Source of the DNA: Clostridia bacterium
GTDB lineage: Bacteria > Bacillota > Clostridia > Christensenellales > UBA1242
Direction of reading: 5' to 3'
Assembly (NCBI GenBank): GCA_017467585.1
Contig: JAFUSR010000001.1
Span: 29,814-93,813 of the forward strand
Length of the DNA stretch: 64,000 nt
Part shown: positions 55,433 to 63,005 of the stretch, one piece after another
How the letters are laid out: each line of letters opens with the position of its first letter
Position numbering within the stretch: position 1 is the first letter of the stretch
Notes under the pieces: generated by a model
What the model was told of the DNA's origin: nothing
Seen by the model: the letters and a program-made list of their open reading frames with translations, nothing else
Databases searched by the model: none
Position numbers and translations under genes: made by a program

Positions 55433-55448
55433 CCTCTCGGGCGTACCA
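55433..55448 (+). repeat. Direct repeat of the tRNA-Arg(ACG) 3' end (att-like)
   Basis: CCTCTCGGGCGTACCA, identical over 16 bases to 55234-55249 and starting 199 bases downstream of it. This is the form left by site-specific integration at a tRNA 3' end, but the enclosed DNA carries no integrase. Confidence 0.7.
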
Positions 55449-55452
55449 CAAC

Positions 55453-55482
55453 AAAAAGCAGACTTGTTTGGTCTGCTTTTTT
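55453..55482 (+). terminator. Terminator after the tRNA-Arg repeat
   Basis: GCAGAC-ttgtttg-GTCTGC (55458-55476) followed by a T-run. Confidence 0.85.
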
Positions 55483-55584
55483 GTTATTTTTTTTACTTTT
55501 ATCAACTTATTTTTATAACCACTATTGACATCAAAAAGTTTTGATTATATAATTTTTATGATAACAATTTTATTGGAGAAATTT

Positions 55585-56898
55585 ATGTTAGACTTTGTTA
55601 AAGAATATTATGTTAAAAGCACTGATCGCGAATGGAAGACAACTTTTGACAAAAAAATTGAAAACAACCTTTCAAAAGCCTATAAAAAAAGAGTTGTAGA
55701 AAACATTAAATATTTAAAATCTATCGGCCTTGACGACAAGAGAATTGCCACAATTTTGGTCAGAGCCCCAGAGCTGTTTTTGCTTGAGCCAAACCCAGCA
55801 AACAACAACTCACTTGATGTTAAACTCAAGTTTTTTGAAAAATATGGTTTAAAACCAGCATCATCACTTCTTGTTGCACACAAGCTTTATGAATATGAAC
55901 TATATGACGAGAGCAACGCAAGAAAAGTTATTATCTCAATCGAAAACAAAATTCAAGACAATGCCACCGTTGGAAAAATCTTATATAAATATCCAAACGT
56001 GCTCAGCATTTCTTCCGACGAAATTGAAAAGCGTTTAGATTTTTGGAGAACTCAATCTGAATTCGTCTTTAAAGACAAACCAAACCCTGCACACACTGTT
56101 TATGACAAAAACCACAAGATTGTTTCTACAGAAAACTATACCACAGAAGAAGGCTTGCGCGCTTTCATTTCTCGTTGGCCTGGATTGTTGCACTATTCTG
56201 TTGACCAAGAAAACTCAAAGAGCATTCAAAGCAAATTGGCTTTCTATAAAAAACGCTTTAAACTTTCTGATGCAGAACTTGTTTCTCAAATTTATAGCTT
56301 TCCTATTTTTGTTGGGCTCGACATTAACCCAGAAAAGAAAGGCAGCGTTCAAGTTAAAATCTCAAAACTTAACGAACTCGGATTTGGCGATATAACCATT
56401 GGCCAAAACCTTAAAGTTTTGGCTGCCCCTGTTAACAAGGTTAAGGCAAGATATATCATCTGCCGCAACTTTGGGCTTTCAAGAGAAGTGTTTTTAAACG
56501 GAAAGTTTATGATTCACGAACAAAAGTTATATGCAAGAGCTCGTTTCTTGCACGACCACCCAAGATATCCACGTTCTCTTCTCTATGCAACTGAATCAGA
56601 ATTCTACAAAAGAACTGGCAGAAGCTGTTATCACGACCATGAAGTTAATGGCTTTGTCTATAAATCTCTTGTTTCTGAATATCCACTAAACGAAGAAGCA
56701 ATGCGTGCTGAACAAGAAAAATTTAACCTCAACAGAAAAAATCTTGTTGAGTTAAACCAAGAAGAAATAAAAGCTGTTGCTGGCAATAACAATGGTGAGG
56801 CTGAAGAAGCACAAGAATATTACACCTATACATATCTCATTAATGACTACAATTCTACTGAATGGACTTATGACATTAGCGGTTACGAAAAGGAATAA
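55585..56898 (+). CDS. mTERF-like helical-repeat protein
   Basis: 437 residues from ATG 55585, preceded by TGGAGA. Several units follow the mTERF pattern of a helix, 'GL/GF', a second helix, then 'P.LL': IKYLKSIGLDDKRIATILVRAPELFLLE (residues 41-68), LKFFEKYGLKPASS.., VGKILYKYPNVLSIS, and KISKLNELGFGDITIGQNLKVL. mTERF proteins are superhelical nucleic-acid binders mainly known from mitochondria and plastids. The C-terminal third lacks clear repeats and is rich in Glu, Asn and Tyr. The next gene, four bases on, has the same repeat. The fold is inferred from the pattern only. Confidence 0.6.
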   Translation: MLDFVKEYYVKSTDREWKTTFDKKIENNLSKAYKKRVVENIKYLKSIGLDDKRIATILVRAPELFLLEPNPANNNSLDVKLKFFEKYGLKPASSLLVAHKLYEYELYDESNARKVIISIENKIQDNATVGKILYKYPNVLSISSDEIEKRLDFWRTQSEFVFKDKPNPAHTVYDKNHKIVSTENYTTEEGLRAFISRWPGLLHYSVDQENSKSIQSKLAFYKKRFKLSDAELVSQIYSFPIFVGLDINPEKKGSVQVKISKLNELGFGDITIGQNLKVLAAPVNKVKARYIICRNFGLSREVFLNGKFMIHEQKLYARARFLHDHPRYPRSLLYATESEFYKRTGRSCYHDHEVNGFVYKSLVSEYPLNEEAMRAEQEKFNLNRKNLVELNQEEIKAVAGNNNGEAEEAQEYYTYTYLINDYNSTEWTYDISGYEKE

Positions 56899-56901
56899 AA
56901 A

Positions 56902-57195
56902 ATGGAAGAATTAGACGATAGATTAAAATATTATTTAGTCTCACTTGGTTTCAAACCAGAAGACATTGAAAACTTAATCAGCGTTTGCCCTGCTCTTGTT
57001 GACATCGATTTTGATTTTGCATTTGATAACATTTCAGAAGTTGTTAAGCGCGGTTTTCCAATTGAAGACATCGACGCCATAATTGCCGTTAATCCAACCT
57101 TTTTAACAGCAGACAAACAAACTCTCATAACCGATTTAAACGCCATTTCTGGCGACATTGAGCAGGCTTTAAAAGACGATCCATTTTTAATTTGA
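56902..57195 (+). CDS. Small mTERF-like two-repeat protein
   Basis: 97 residues. Two clear repeats: LKYYLVSLGFKPEDIENLISVCPALVDID (about 8-36) and the unit ISEVVKRGFPIEDIDAIIAVNPTFLTAD (about 44-71), followed by a partial third helix. It starts four bases after the preceding mTERF-like gene, so the two are co-transcribed. It is strongly acidic, which is unusual for a nucleic-acid binder and may suit a partner or regulator of the larger protein. Role unknown. Confidence 0.6.
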   Translation: MEELDDRLKYYLVSLGFKPEDIENLISVCPALVDIDFDFAFDNISEVVKRGFPIEDIDAIIAVNPTFLTADKQTLITDLNAISGDIEQALKDDPFLI

Positions 57196-57214
57196 TTGAC
57201 TTATTTAGAAAAGT

Positions 57215-57245
57215 AAAAAAACCTTGGAAATTCCAAGGTTTTTAT
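57215..57245. terminator. Bidirectional terminator after the mTERF-like pair
   Basis: ACCTTGGAA-a-TTCCAAGGT (57221-57239) with A and T runs. Confidence 0.88.
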
Positions 57246-57263
57246 TTTGTTTGAATTCAACAA

Positions 57264-59069
57264 TTATGCGCTAAGCCCAAAGAAGATTTCGCGAAGCTTT
57301 TGAGCGTTTGCATCATCTTCAAGGTTGTTAATAGCAGTGTTAATCATGTTTTCAATTGCTTCTTTTGTTACTGTGTCTTGATTGTCTAATTGCTTTTGAA
57401 TTTCTTGAGTGATTGCACTTGTTTGTTCCTCATCGTCGTCTGTTGCAGAAAGCACATCCAAAAGAACTGTCGAATCGTTAAGAGCTCCAACAACAGCATT
57501 AACATCTTCTTGAGTTACCTCTTTTTCAGAATCTGTGAGTTTGTCTGCAAGGTCGAGAGCTGTTGTAACAACCGTTATTTCGTTTTTGATGTCTGCATTT
57601 GTGTCTTCTTCATAGTCATGACCAAGAACTTGAGAAACAACTTCTGTTACAATGTTTCTATAAGCAGCATTGTCATCAGGGTCGCCCTCTGTTTCTGGTT
57701 TTGGGAAAATTGTTTCAGAAATTTCGTCAATTTGTGTAACAATAACATCTTTTGCAAGTTCAAACACTGCTGGGTCTTCAGAAAGTTCTGTCAAAAGGTC
57801 TCCGATTGCCTCAGGGTTGAGTGTTTTAATTTCGTCTCCAGAAAGTTTGTTAGCAGTTGAGATGAGCGATTTAACCATCGCAACTGTGCTGTTAAGGGTT
57901 TCTTGCAAGCCTTCTTCTGTGTTAAATTTTTCTAAAAGTTTTTCAAGAACCCCATCAAAGCCTTTGATTGATGGACGAGCAATGCCCAAAAATCTCTTGT
58001 AGCCACTTTCGTCTTCAGAGTCTGGAGTTGTCCATGCTTCGGCAGCCTTTGGAACAAGTTCGTTTATTATGTTTGAAGTAAGTTTACTCTTATACGCATG
58101 GTTGATGAGGTTTTGAAGAACATCAAGTGTCTCTGATTTTTCAAAATCTAAGCCACCAAGGTCGCGAATATCTTTAACATCGGTATAGAGATAAGCAACA
58201 GAGTTCATTTCTTCCTTCAAAACATATTTTTCGCCGTTCTGTTCAATGGTTGAAAGTTTTGTAAACACACCATCACAAACAACATCAAGTTTTACACCAC
58301 TGATGAATTTGCCAACCCATGTGTTTTTATAAATATCAATAATTTCGTTAACCTTTTTGAGTGCAGTAACAATTTTTGAGTCTTCTTCAGATTGTCCTTC
58401 GGCAGCCTCACCATCTTCTGGATCTTCATCAGCAAGCAAAACATTATAGCTGTCGCCAATGCTTGCAGCTGTTGTTGAAGAAGATGAAGACTCTGTTGTT
58501 GTTACAATTCTTTCAACTTCGCCCAAAATGTTGATTGTTCCTGCAACTGGAACAAGCAAAACCAAAAAGATTAAAAGTCCTTGAACTGCACCAACAAGGC
58601 TTCCGCAAAGACGAAGTTTGTTTTTGCCTTCTGTTTTCTTTTTGCTGAATGCAATTCCCGCAATAATCCAATATATGATCATTGTTACAAGTCTTATCAA
58701 ATAGAAAAGAACAACAAACATCACAACGTTTGCTATCATTTGAGGAATAACCTGCATAATTGTGTCAAAAGCTTGAGTTCCCTCAAGATCTGCTATATAT
58801 GGAACATCTTTAAGAAGTGCCCTTAAAAGTTCGCCAAGGTTGGCAATTCTAACACCTCCAACATTAATTCCAAAGTTAGAAATGTCTAAATTGATTATCC
58901 ACTTTGTTATAACTGGTGCCAAGAAAAAGGCAGCAACAGCTGAGGCTATCACTAAAAGCATTCTAACCAAACTTTTGTTAAGACCACGCCATAGTCCAAA
59001 CAAAAAGCCAGCAAGAAGCACAACTAGAAATAGGCCAATTATGATAAGTGATATTGTTCCTTCTGTCAT
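57264..59069 (-). CDS. CvpA-like membrane protein with a long C-terminal domain
   Basis: 601 residues. About four membrane helices in the first 180 residues (start MTEGTISLIIIGLFLVVLLAGFLFGLWRGLNKSLVRM) match the CvpA/colicin-V-production family layout. The remaining 420 residues are acidic and helical, with a Ser/Thr/Glu-rich linker near residue 195-225. The tail should be extracytoplasmic or cytoplasmic depending on helix number; this is not resolved. AAGGAG precedes the ATG. The function of CvpA homologues is poorly known. Confidence 0.65.
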   Translation of the reverse strand: MTEGTISLIIIGLFLVVLLAGFLFGLWRGLNKSLVRMLLVIASAVAAFFLAPVITKWIINLDISNFGINVGGVRIANLGELLRALLKDVPYIADLEGTQAFDTIMQVIPQMIANVVMFVVLFYLIRLVTMIIYWIIAGIAFSKKKTEGKNKLRLCGSLVGAVQGLLIFLVLLVPVAGTINILGEVERIVTTTESSSSSTTAASIGDSYNVLLADEDPEDGEAAEGQSEEDSKIVTALKKVNEIIDIYKNTWVGKFISGVKLDVVCDGVFTKLSTIEQNGEKYVLKEEMNSVAYLYTDVKDIRDLGGLDFEKSETLDVLQNLINHAYKSKLTSNIINELVPKAAEAWTTPDSEDESGYKRFLGIARPSIKGFDGVLEKLLEKFNTEEGLQETLNSTVAMVKSLISTANKLSGDEIKTLNPEAIGDLLTELSEDPAVFELAKDVIVTQIDEISETIFPKPETEGDPDDNAAYRNIVTEVVSQVLGHDYEEDTNADIKNEITVVTTALDLADKLTDSEKEVTQEDVNAVVGALNDSTVLLDVLSATDDDEEQTSAITQEIQKQLDNQDTVTKEAIENMINTAINNLEDDANAQKLREIFFGLSA

Positions 59070-59216
59070 AATAAAACTCTCCTTATAAGTTCATTAATCT
59101 AAAGACATTATATAATAATTTTCTCAAATACACAATTATTTTAATAACAATTTTATGTTTATAATCGCCAAAAGCAAGCAAAAAGCCCTTACAATTATTA
59201 TTTTTTCGCAAAAATA

Positions 59217-59260
59217 AAAACTTCAAACTCAACCTTGATTGGTTTTTGTTTGAAGTTTTA
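59217..59260 (-). terminator. Terminator of the DAC-domain protein gene
   Basis: AAACTTCAAAC ... GTTTGAAGTTT inverted repeat with an 18-20 base loop and T-rich flanks on both sides. Confidence 0.75.
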
Positions 59261-60592
59261 TCCGATAACAAAAAGTGGTTTAACTCTAATTTTGCTTCTA
59301 TCGGTAGAAAATCCTTGAATTGAGCCATCGTTGGAAATCTTGATTGCAACACCATAGTTAGAAAGCATTTTTGCGGCAGCAAGACGTCCACCACCAGTGC
59401 TTCCTGCTTCAATTTTAATGATGGCTCCAACAGCAATAATTGTTCCGTCGTGATCAATTATGGTTGCGCCATCAATTCCCATAAGTTCAAGCCTAAGCTT
59501 TCTGTCGAGCTCTTGAAATTTTCTTCCACCGATAATTTTAAGAAGATTGGCTGTTTTTGCGCACTTTTCTTGTTTAATAAACTCTTCAAATGGTTCATAA
59601 CCAGAACCCTCGTTAAGTTCTGCGAAAAACAGTTTGCTTTGGTTTTGGTCCATAATGTGTTTGTAGCAATCTTCTTGCAAAACATCTGCGGCGTTAATAT
59701 GCTTCAAAACATTAAGTTTTTCATTGACACCAACATGCACAATACATCCGCCGCAACGTTTGAAGCTAGTATCTAGCGCAGAAAGATAAACCGCTTTTCT
59801 AACCTCTTCAAAATCGTTTGACCTATCTGCCATTTTGTCAATGACTACTTGGTGAGTAAAGCATGTCCAATTTCCACTACGCTTTGCAAATGCAAGCATT
59901 TTGTCTTTAAACAGCAAAATGTCGCCCTCTTCTAGCAAGCACACGCCAATTTTGGCGCCAGTGCACAGGCTGGCCATTTTTAAATATTCATAAGGAACAT
60001 AATATTCTTCTTTCGAAAGTTTTGGCGCATTTACATAGCCAAGCAGATATCCGTCGCCAGAAACCTGCATAAATGTGTTAACACCATCAGACAAAAGTGC
60101 AGAAAAATCTTTGTTTAAAAAATTGTGAATGTTTAAATTTTCGTTTGTCTCTTTTGCTTTTTTGTTTGTGATGATAACACCAAAACTTGCGTGAGTTCCC
60201 TCATAGGTTCTCATGCTCCATTTGCTCAAGCTTGCAAGAACATCTTGAAGAGTTGTGTGGTTGTTTGTAATTGACTTGCAAATGGCCTTTTCAATAATCA
60301 TGTGTTCAATCTGTCTGCGATAGTCACGAGCAAGCCTGTTTGAATAAATTTTTCCCATTTCTTCAATGATAGATTTGATTATAGAAATCTCGAAGTGCTT
60401 AAATGGTTGAACACGCTTTAAAACAAAACGATAATCATCGTTCTTTCTAAACTTAATTAAAACCGAACCTGCAGAACCTTGAGCAACGCACGCATCACGA
60501 TTTGTCGATGGTTCTTCACCAACAATTTCAGAGCCAGTGAACAAACTCAAAATGTTCTCTTGAACAAATGTCAAAAATTCTTGTTTATCCAT
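59258..60592 (-). CDS. DAC-fold (DisA_N-like) nucleotidyltransferase domain protein, atypical
   Basis: 444 residues. The C-terminal 75 residues carry the diadenylate-cyclase pattern: the DGA motif in GIDGATIIDHDGTIIAVG (Asp374). It is followed by STGGGRLAAAKMLSNYGVAIKISNDGSI, in the place where DisA has GTRHRAA and VSEE. The RHR motif is thus replaced by GGGR (residues 400-403). The N-terminal 360 residues are not the usual DisA helical or HhH domains and are unrecognised. It probably binds or makes a nucleotide second messenger, but c-di-AMP synthesis is uncertain. GGAGG precedes the ATG. Confidence 0.65.
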   Translation of the reverse strand: MDKQEFLTFVQENILSLFTGSEIVGEEPSTNRDACVAQGSAGSVLIKFRKNDDYRFVLKRVQPFKHFEISIIKSIIEEMGKIYSNRLARDYRRQIEHMIIEKAICKSITNNHTTLQDVLASLSKWSMRTYEGTHASFGVIITNKKAKETNENLNIHNFLNKDFSALLSDGVNTFMQVSGDGYLLGYVNAPKLSKEEYYVPYEYLKMASLCTGAKIGVCLLEEGDILLFKDKMLAFAKRSGNWTCFTHQVVIDKMADRSNDFEEVRKAVYLSALDTSFKRCGGCIVHVGVNEKLNVLKHINAADVLQEDCYKHIMDQNQSKLFFAELNEGSGYEPFEEFIKQEKCAKTANLLKIIGGRKFQELDRKLRLELMGIDGATIIDHDGTIIAVGAIIKIEAGSTGGGRLAAAKMLSNYGVAIKISNDGSIQGFSTDRSKIRVKPLFVIG

Positions 60593-60641
60593 TTCTGCCT
60601 CCTTTTTGGTGATATTTTAATAAATTATATACATTTTTTTG

Positions 60642-61559
60642 TTAAATTTTGCACTTTTTTAGAGTTTTAAAATATAATTTTTTAAATTTTTTAATGTTTA
60701 TTTTTGTGGTTATTGTTACATTTGGAGTTTTATCATAATCGATAACTCCAACACCAGAACCAAGTTTTTCAAAAAACCTAACTTGCATGTGTCCTTCGCG
60801 AGTTTCAAACATTGTTGGGTCGATAACATAAGCAACAGTGCAACCATCGTGAGTGGCAATTCCGTTTCGAACATGATAGTCTTTGTATCCACGGAATATA
60901 TTTTCCAGCATTTCTCCAAAGGCGTTTGTCTTTTCAGTTTTATAAACATCTTTCCAATTTAAATATGCTGTGTGCCCCATTTCCATTGAAACAATCGTCT
61001 TTTTTATTTTGCTGTCAAGCACGAGCGAAAGTGCCTCAGGGTCTACCGACGCATTAAATTCTTTATATGGCGTTTCGCCATCTTTAACTGGTTCGTTGCT
61101 GCCGACCATAATAACTATTTCTTGAATTTTGTCGGCGTCCTCAGGATGTTCCTTTAAAAGATTTGCAATGTTTGTTGATGGAGCAAGACAAATATATGTA
61201 ATTTTTTCTTGAGACTCGCTCAATATTTTGTGAGTTGCTTCGAGAGCAGATTCTTTCAAAAGATCAAAGCCTGGGTTCTCATATTGGTATCCACCTAAGC
61301 CATCGGCTCCATGAGCCGAAACGTGTGGACGCTTAATAAGCAGTGGAGAAGCCATTCCCTCTGCAACAGGAATATCAAAACGTTTTAATTTTTCTAAAAT
61401 AAAAAGAGTGTTTTTGGTTATGTTTTTAATTGTTGTGTTTCCGTGACAAGTCACAACCAGCTTTATGTCAATTTTGGGACATTTTGCAGCTAAAATTATA
61501 GCAACTCCATCGTCAATTCCTGTGTCAACATCTAAAATTACTGGTATTTTTTTTCTCAT
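60642..61559 (-). CDS. Inosine-uridine nucleoside hydrolase family protein
   Basis: 305 residues. The Ca2+-binding signature DVDTGIDDGVA is at the N-terminus, and the later segments EIVIMVGS, NASVDPEALSLVL and GIATHDGCTVAYVIDPTMF fit the nucleoside hydrolase fold. The enzyme splits ribonucleosides into base and ribose in purine or pyrimidine salvage. Substrate range cannot be predicted. GAGGGC precedes the ATG. It lies next to the DAC-domain gene in the same direction but about 50 bases apart. Confidence 0.9.
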   Translation of the reverse strand: MRKKIPVILDVDTGIDDGVAIILAAKCPKIDIKLVVTCHGNTTIKNITKNTLFILEKLKRFDIPVAEGMASPLLIKRPHVSAHGADGLGGYQYENPGFDLLKESALEATHKILSESQEKITYICLAPSTNIANLLKEHPEDADKIQEIVIMVGSNEPVKDGETPYKEFNASVDPEALSLVLDSKIKKTIVSMEMGHTAYLNWKDVYKTEKTNAFGEMLENIFRGYKDYHVRNGIATHDGCTVAYVIDPTMFETREGHMQVRFFEKLGSGVGVIDYDKTPNVTITTKINIKKFKKLYFKTLKKCKI

Positions 61560-61729
61560 TTTTTGCCCTCAAACACTATCTGTCACTTAAATAATAGCAT
61601 TTATTGATTTAAAAATCACCTATTTTTTGATGTTTTTTTATGAATTAATAATAATTTTTTATTAAAAATGAATAGTTTTTGCGTGTTTCAACGTTTTTTG
61701 ACTAAAATTTTTCTAATTGTGTTTTTTAA

Positions 61730-61759
61730 TTGCAATTTTATTGAAAATAATAGTAAAAT
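61730..61759 (+). promoter_or_regulatory. Promoter of the hydrogenase-like gene, predicted leaderless
   Basis: TTGCAA (61730-61735), an 18-base spacer and TAAAAT (61754-61759), six bases before ATG 61766, with no Shine-Dalgarno. Confidence 0.7.
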
Positions 61760-61765
61760 TGTTTT

Positions 61766-62959
61766 ATGAAACTTAACAGAAAAGATTATTGTTTGAGTTG
61801 CGAGCATATTTTGTCTGAAAAGGGATATGAATTTGTGCAAGATTTTCCTGCGCAAGGGTCGCCAGAGAGCACAGATGCCATAATCTGCAAAAACTGCGGA
61901 CAAATTATTTCTCCAGAACTCGAAAATGTTAAAAACGACTATAACACTTTTTTGACAGCCCTCAACAACCCAAAACTGAGAGTTGTTGCATTTGTTGCTC
62001 CATCTGTTCGTGCCGGAATTGGCGAAGAATTTAATGTTGAAAAAGATTGTCAACAAAAAATTGTTGCTGCACTAAAAAAACTTGGTGTGCACTCTGTGTT
62101 TTCGATGAACTTTGGAGCAGACCTCACAATTATGGAAGAAAGTCGAGAATTTGAAGAAAGGCTTGCTTCTGGAAAAAATCTTCCTCTGCTCACCAGCTGT
62201 TGTCCAGCATGGGTGAACTATTTCAAAAAGATGTATCCTGATCTCGCTCCATATCTTTCAACCTGCAAAAGTCCTCAACAAATGATGGGCGCAATGATTA
62301 ACAGCTATTATGCAGAGCAGTCTAGAATTCTTTCGACCGACCTGTTTGTGGTGAGTGTTGTTCCGTGTCTTGCAAAAAAAATTGAAAGACTGAACTTGAA
62401 TAATAACGAACGTGTTGGCTATGATGTTGACGCGTGCATAACAACAAAGGAACTTGCAAAAATAATCAAAGACAACAACATTGATTTTGCCACACTTAAA
62501 GACGCACAATTTGACAGCCTGTTTAAAAATTATAGCGGTGCGGGTTCTGGCTTTGGCGCTTCTGGGGGCGTTAGCGAGGCAGTTGTTTGCAACATGTTTG
62601 ACGATGCAACTTTTGAAACAAGACAAAAAGAAAAATATGTTGAAAAACTAGCTCACACAAGCTATGGTGATTTGCTCATTGCTCAAGTTCAAGGAGTAAC
62701 AAACACAACGGCACTTTTAGAAGAAATAAGAAAAGGAAAATGCAAATATCATTTAATCGAGGTTATGGCCTGCACAGGCGGTTGTGTTGGAGGACCAGGG
62801 CAACCATCAAACAAAAATATTGATTGGAGAACCACAGTGCTTCAAAACGCAAAAAAAGCCGCCAAAAGCAAAAACGCAAAAGACAACCCAATTGTCAAAA
62901 GGTTATATCGCAGATACCTTTCTCCTCAAAAAGCACACACACTGCTACACACATCTTAA
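61766..62959 (+). CDS. [FeFe]-hydrogenase large-subunit-like protein
   Basis: 397 residues. All three H-cluster motifs are recognisable: L1 TSCCPAWVNYF, L2 SVVPCLAKKIE (usually MPCTAKK) and L3 EVMACTGGCVGGPGQP. The N-terminus has CLSC (9-12) and CKNC (41-44), which could hold one metal, instead of the usual 2[4Fe-4S] ferredoxin domains. There are no flanking maturase (HydE/F/G) or electron-transfer subunit genes. It could be a compact hydrogenase or a hydrogenase-like sensor. Confidence 0.8.
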   Translation: MKLNRKDYCLSCEHILSEKGYEFVQDFPAQGSPESTDAIICKNCGQIISPELENVKNDYNTFLTALNNPKLRVVAFVAPSVRAGIGEEFNVEKDCQQKIVAALKKLGVHSVFSMNFGADLTIMEESREFEERLASGKNLPLLTSCCPAWVNYFKKMYPDLAPYLSTCKSPQQMMGAMINSYYAEQSRILSTDLFVVSVVPCLAKKIERLNLNNNERVGYDVDACITTKELAKIIKDNNIDFATLKDAQFDSLFKNYSGAGSGFGASGGVSEAVVCNMFDDATFETRQKEKYVEKLAHTSYGDLLIAQVQGVTNTTALLEEIRKGKCKYHLIEVMACTGGCVGGPGQPSNKNIDWRTTVLQNAKKAAKSKNAKDNPIVKRLYRRYLSPQKAHTLLHTS

Positions 62960-62966
62960 AAACTTC

Positions 62967-63003
62967 ACAAAAAAACAACTCACGATTTGTGAGTTGTTTT
63001 TTT
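62967..63003. terminator. Bidirectional terminator after the hydrogenase-like gene
   Basis: AAACAACTCAC-gattt-GTGAGTTGTTT with T and A runs between convergent genes. Confidence 0.88.
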
Positions 63004-63005
63004 AA

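Larger units (their letters stand above)
55284..55482 (+). other. Structured non-coding region ending in a copy of the tRNA-Arg 3' end
   Basis: No ORF is credible. It has a hairpin TTTTTTGT-gaa-ACAAAAAA (about 55317-55335), the nested stems GCAAG...CTTGC and AGTGGC...GCCACT (about 55364-55410), and then CCTCTCGGGCGTACCA (55433-55448). That 16-base string is identical to the 3' end of the tRNA (55234-55249). A terminator follows. It could be a remnant of a tRNA-integrated element or an expressed small RNA with a tRNA-like tail. Confidence 0.45.
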
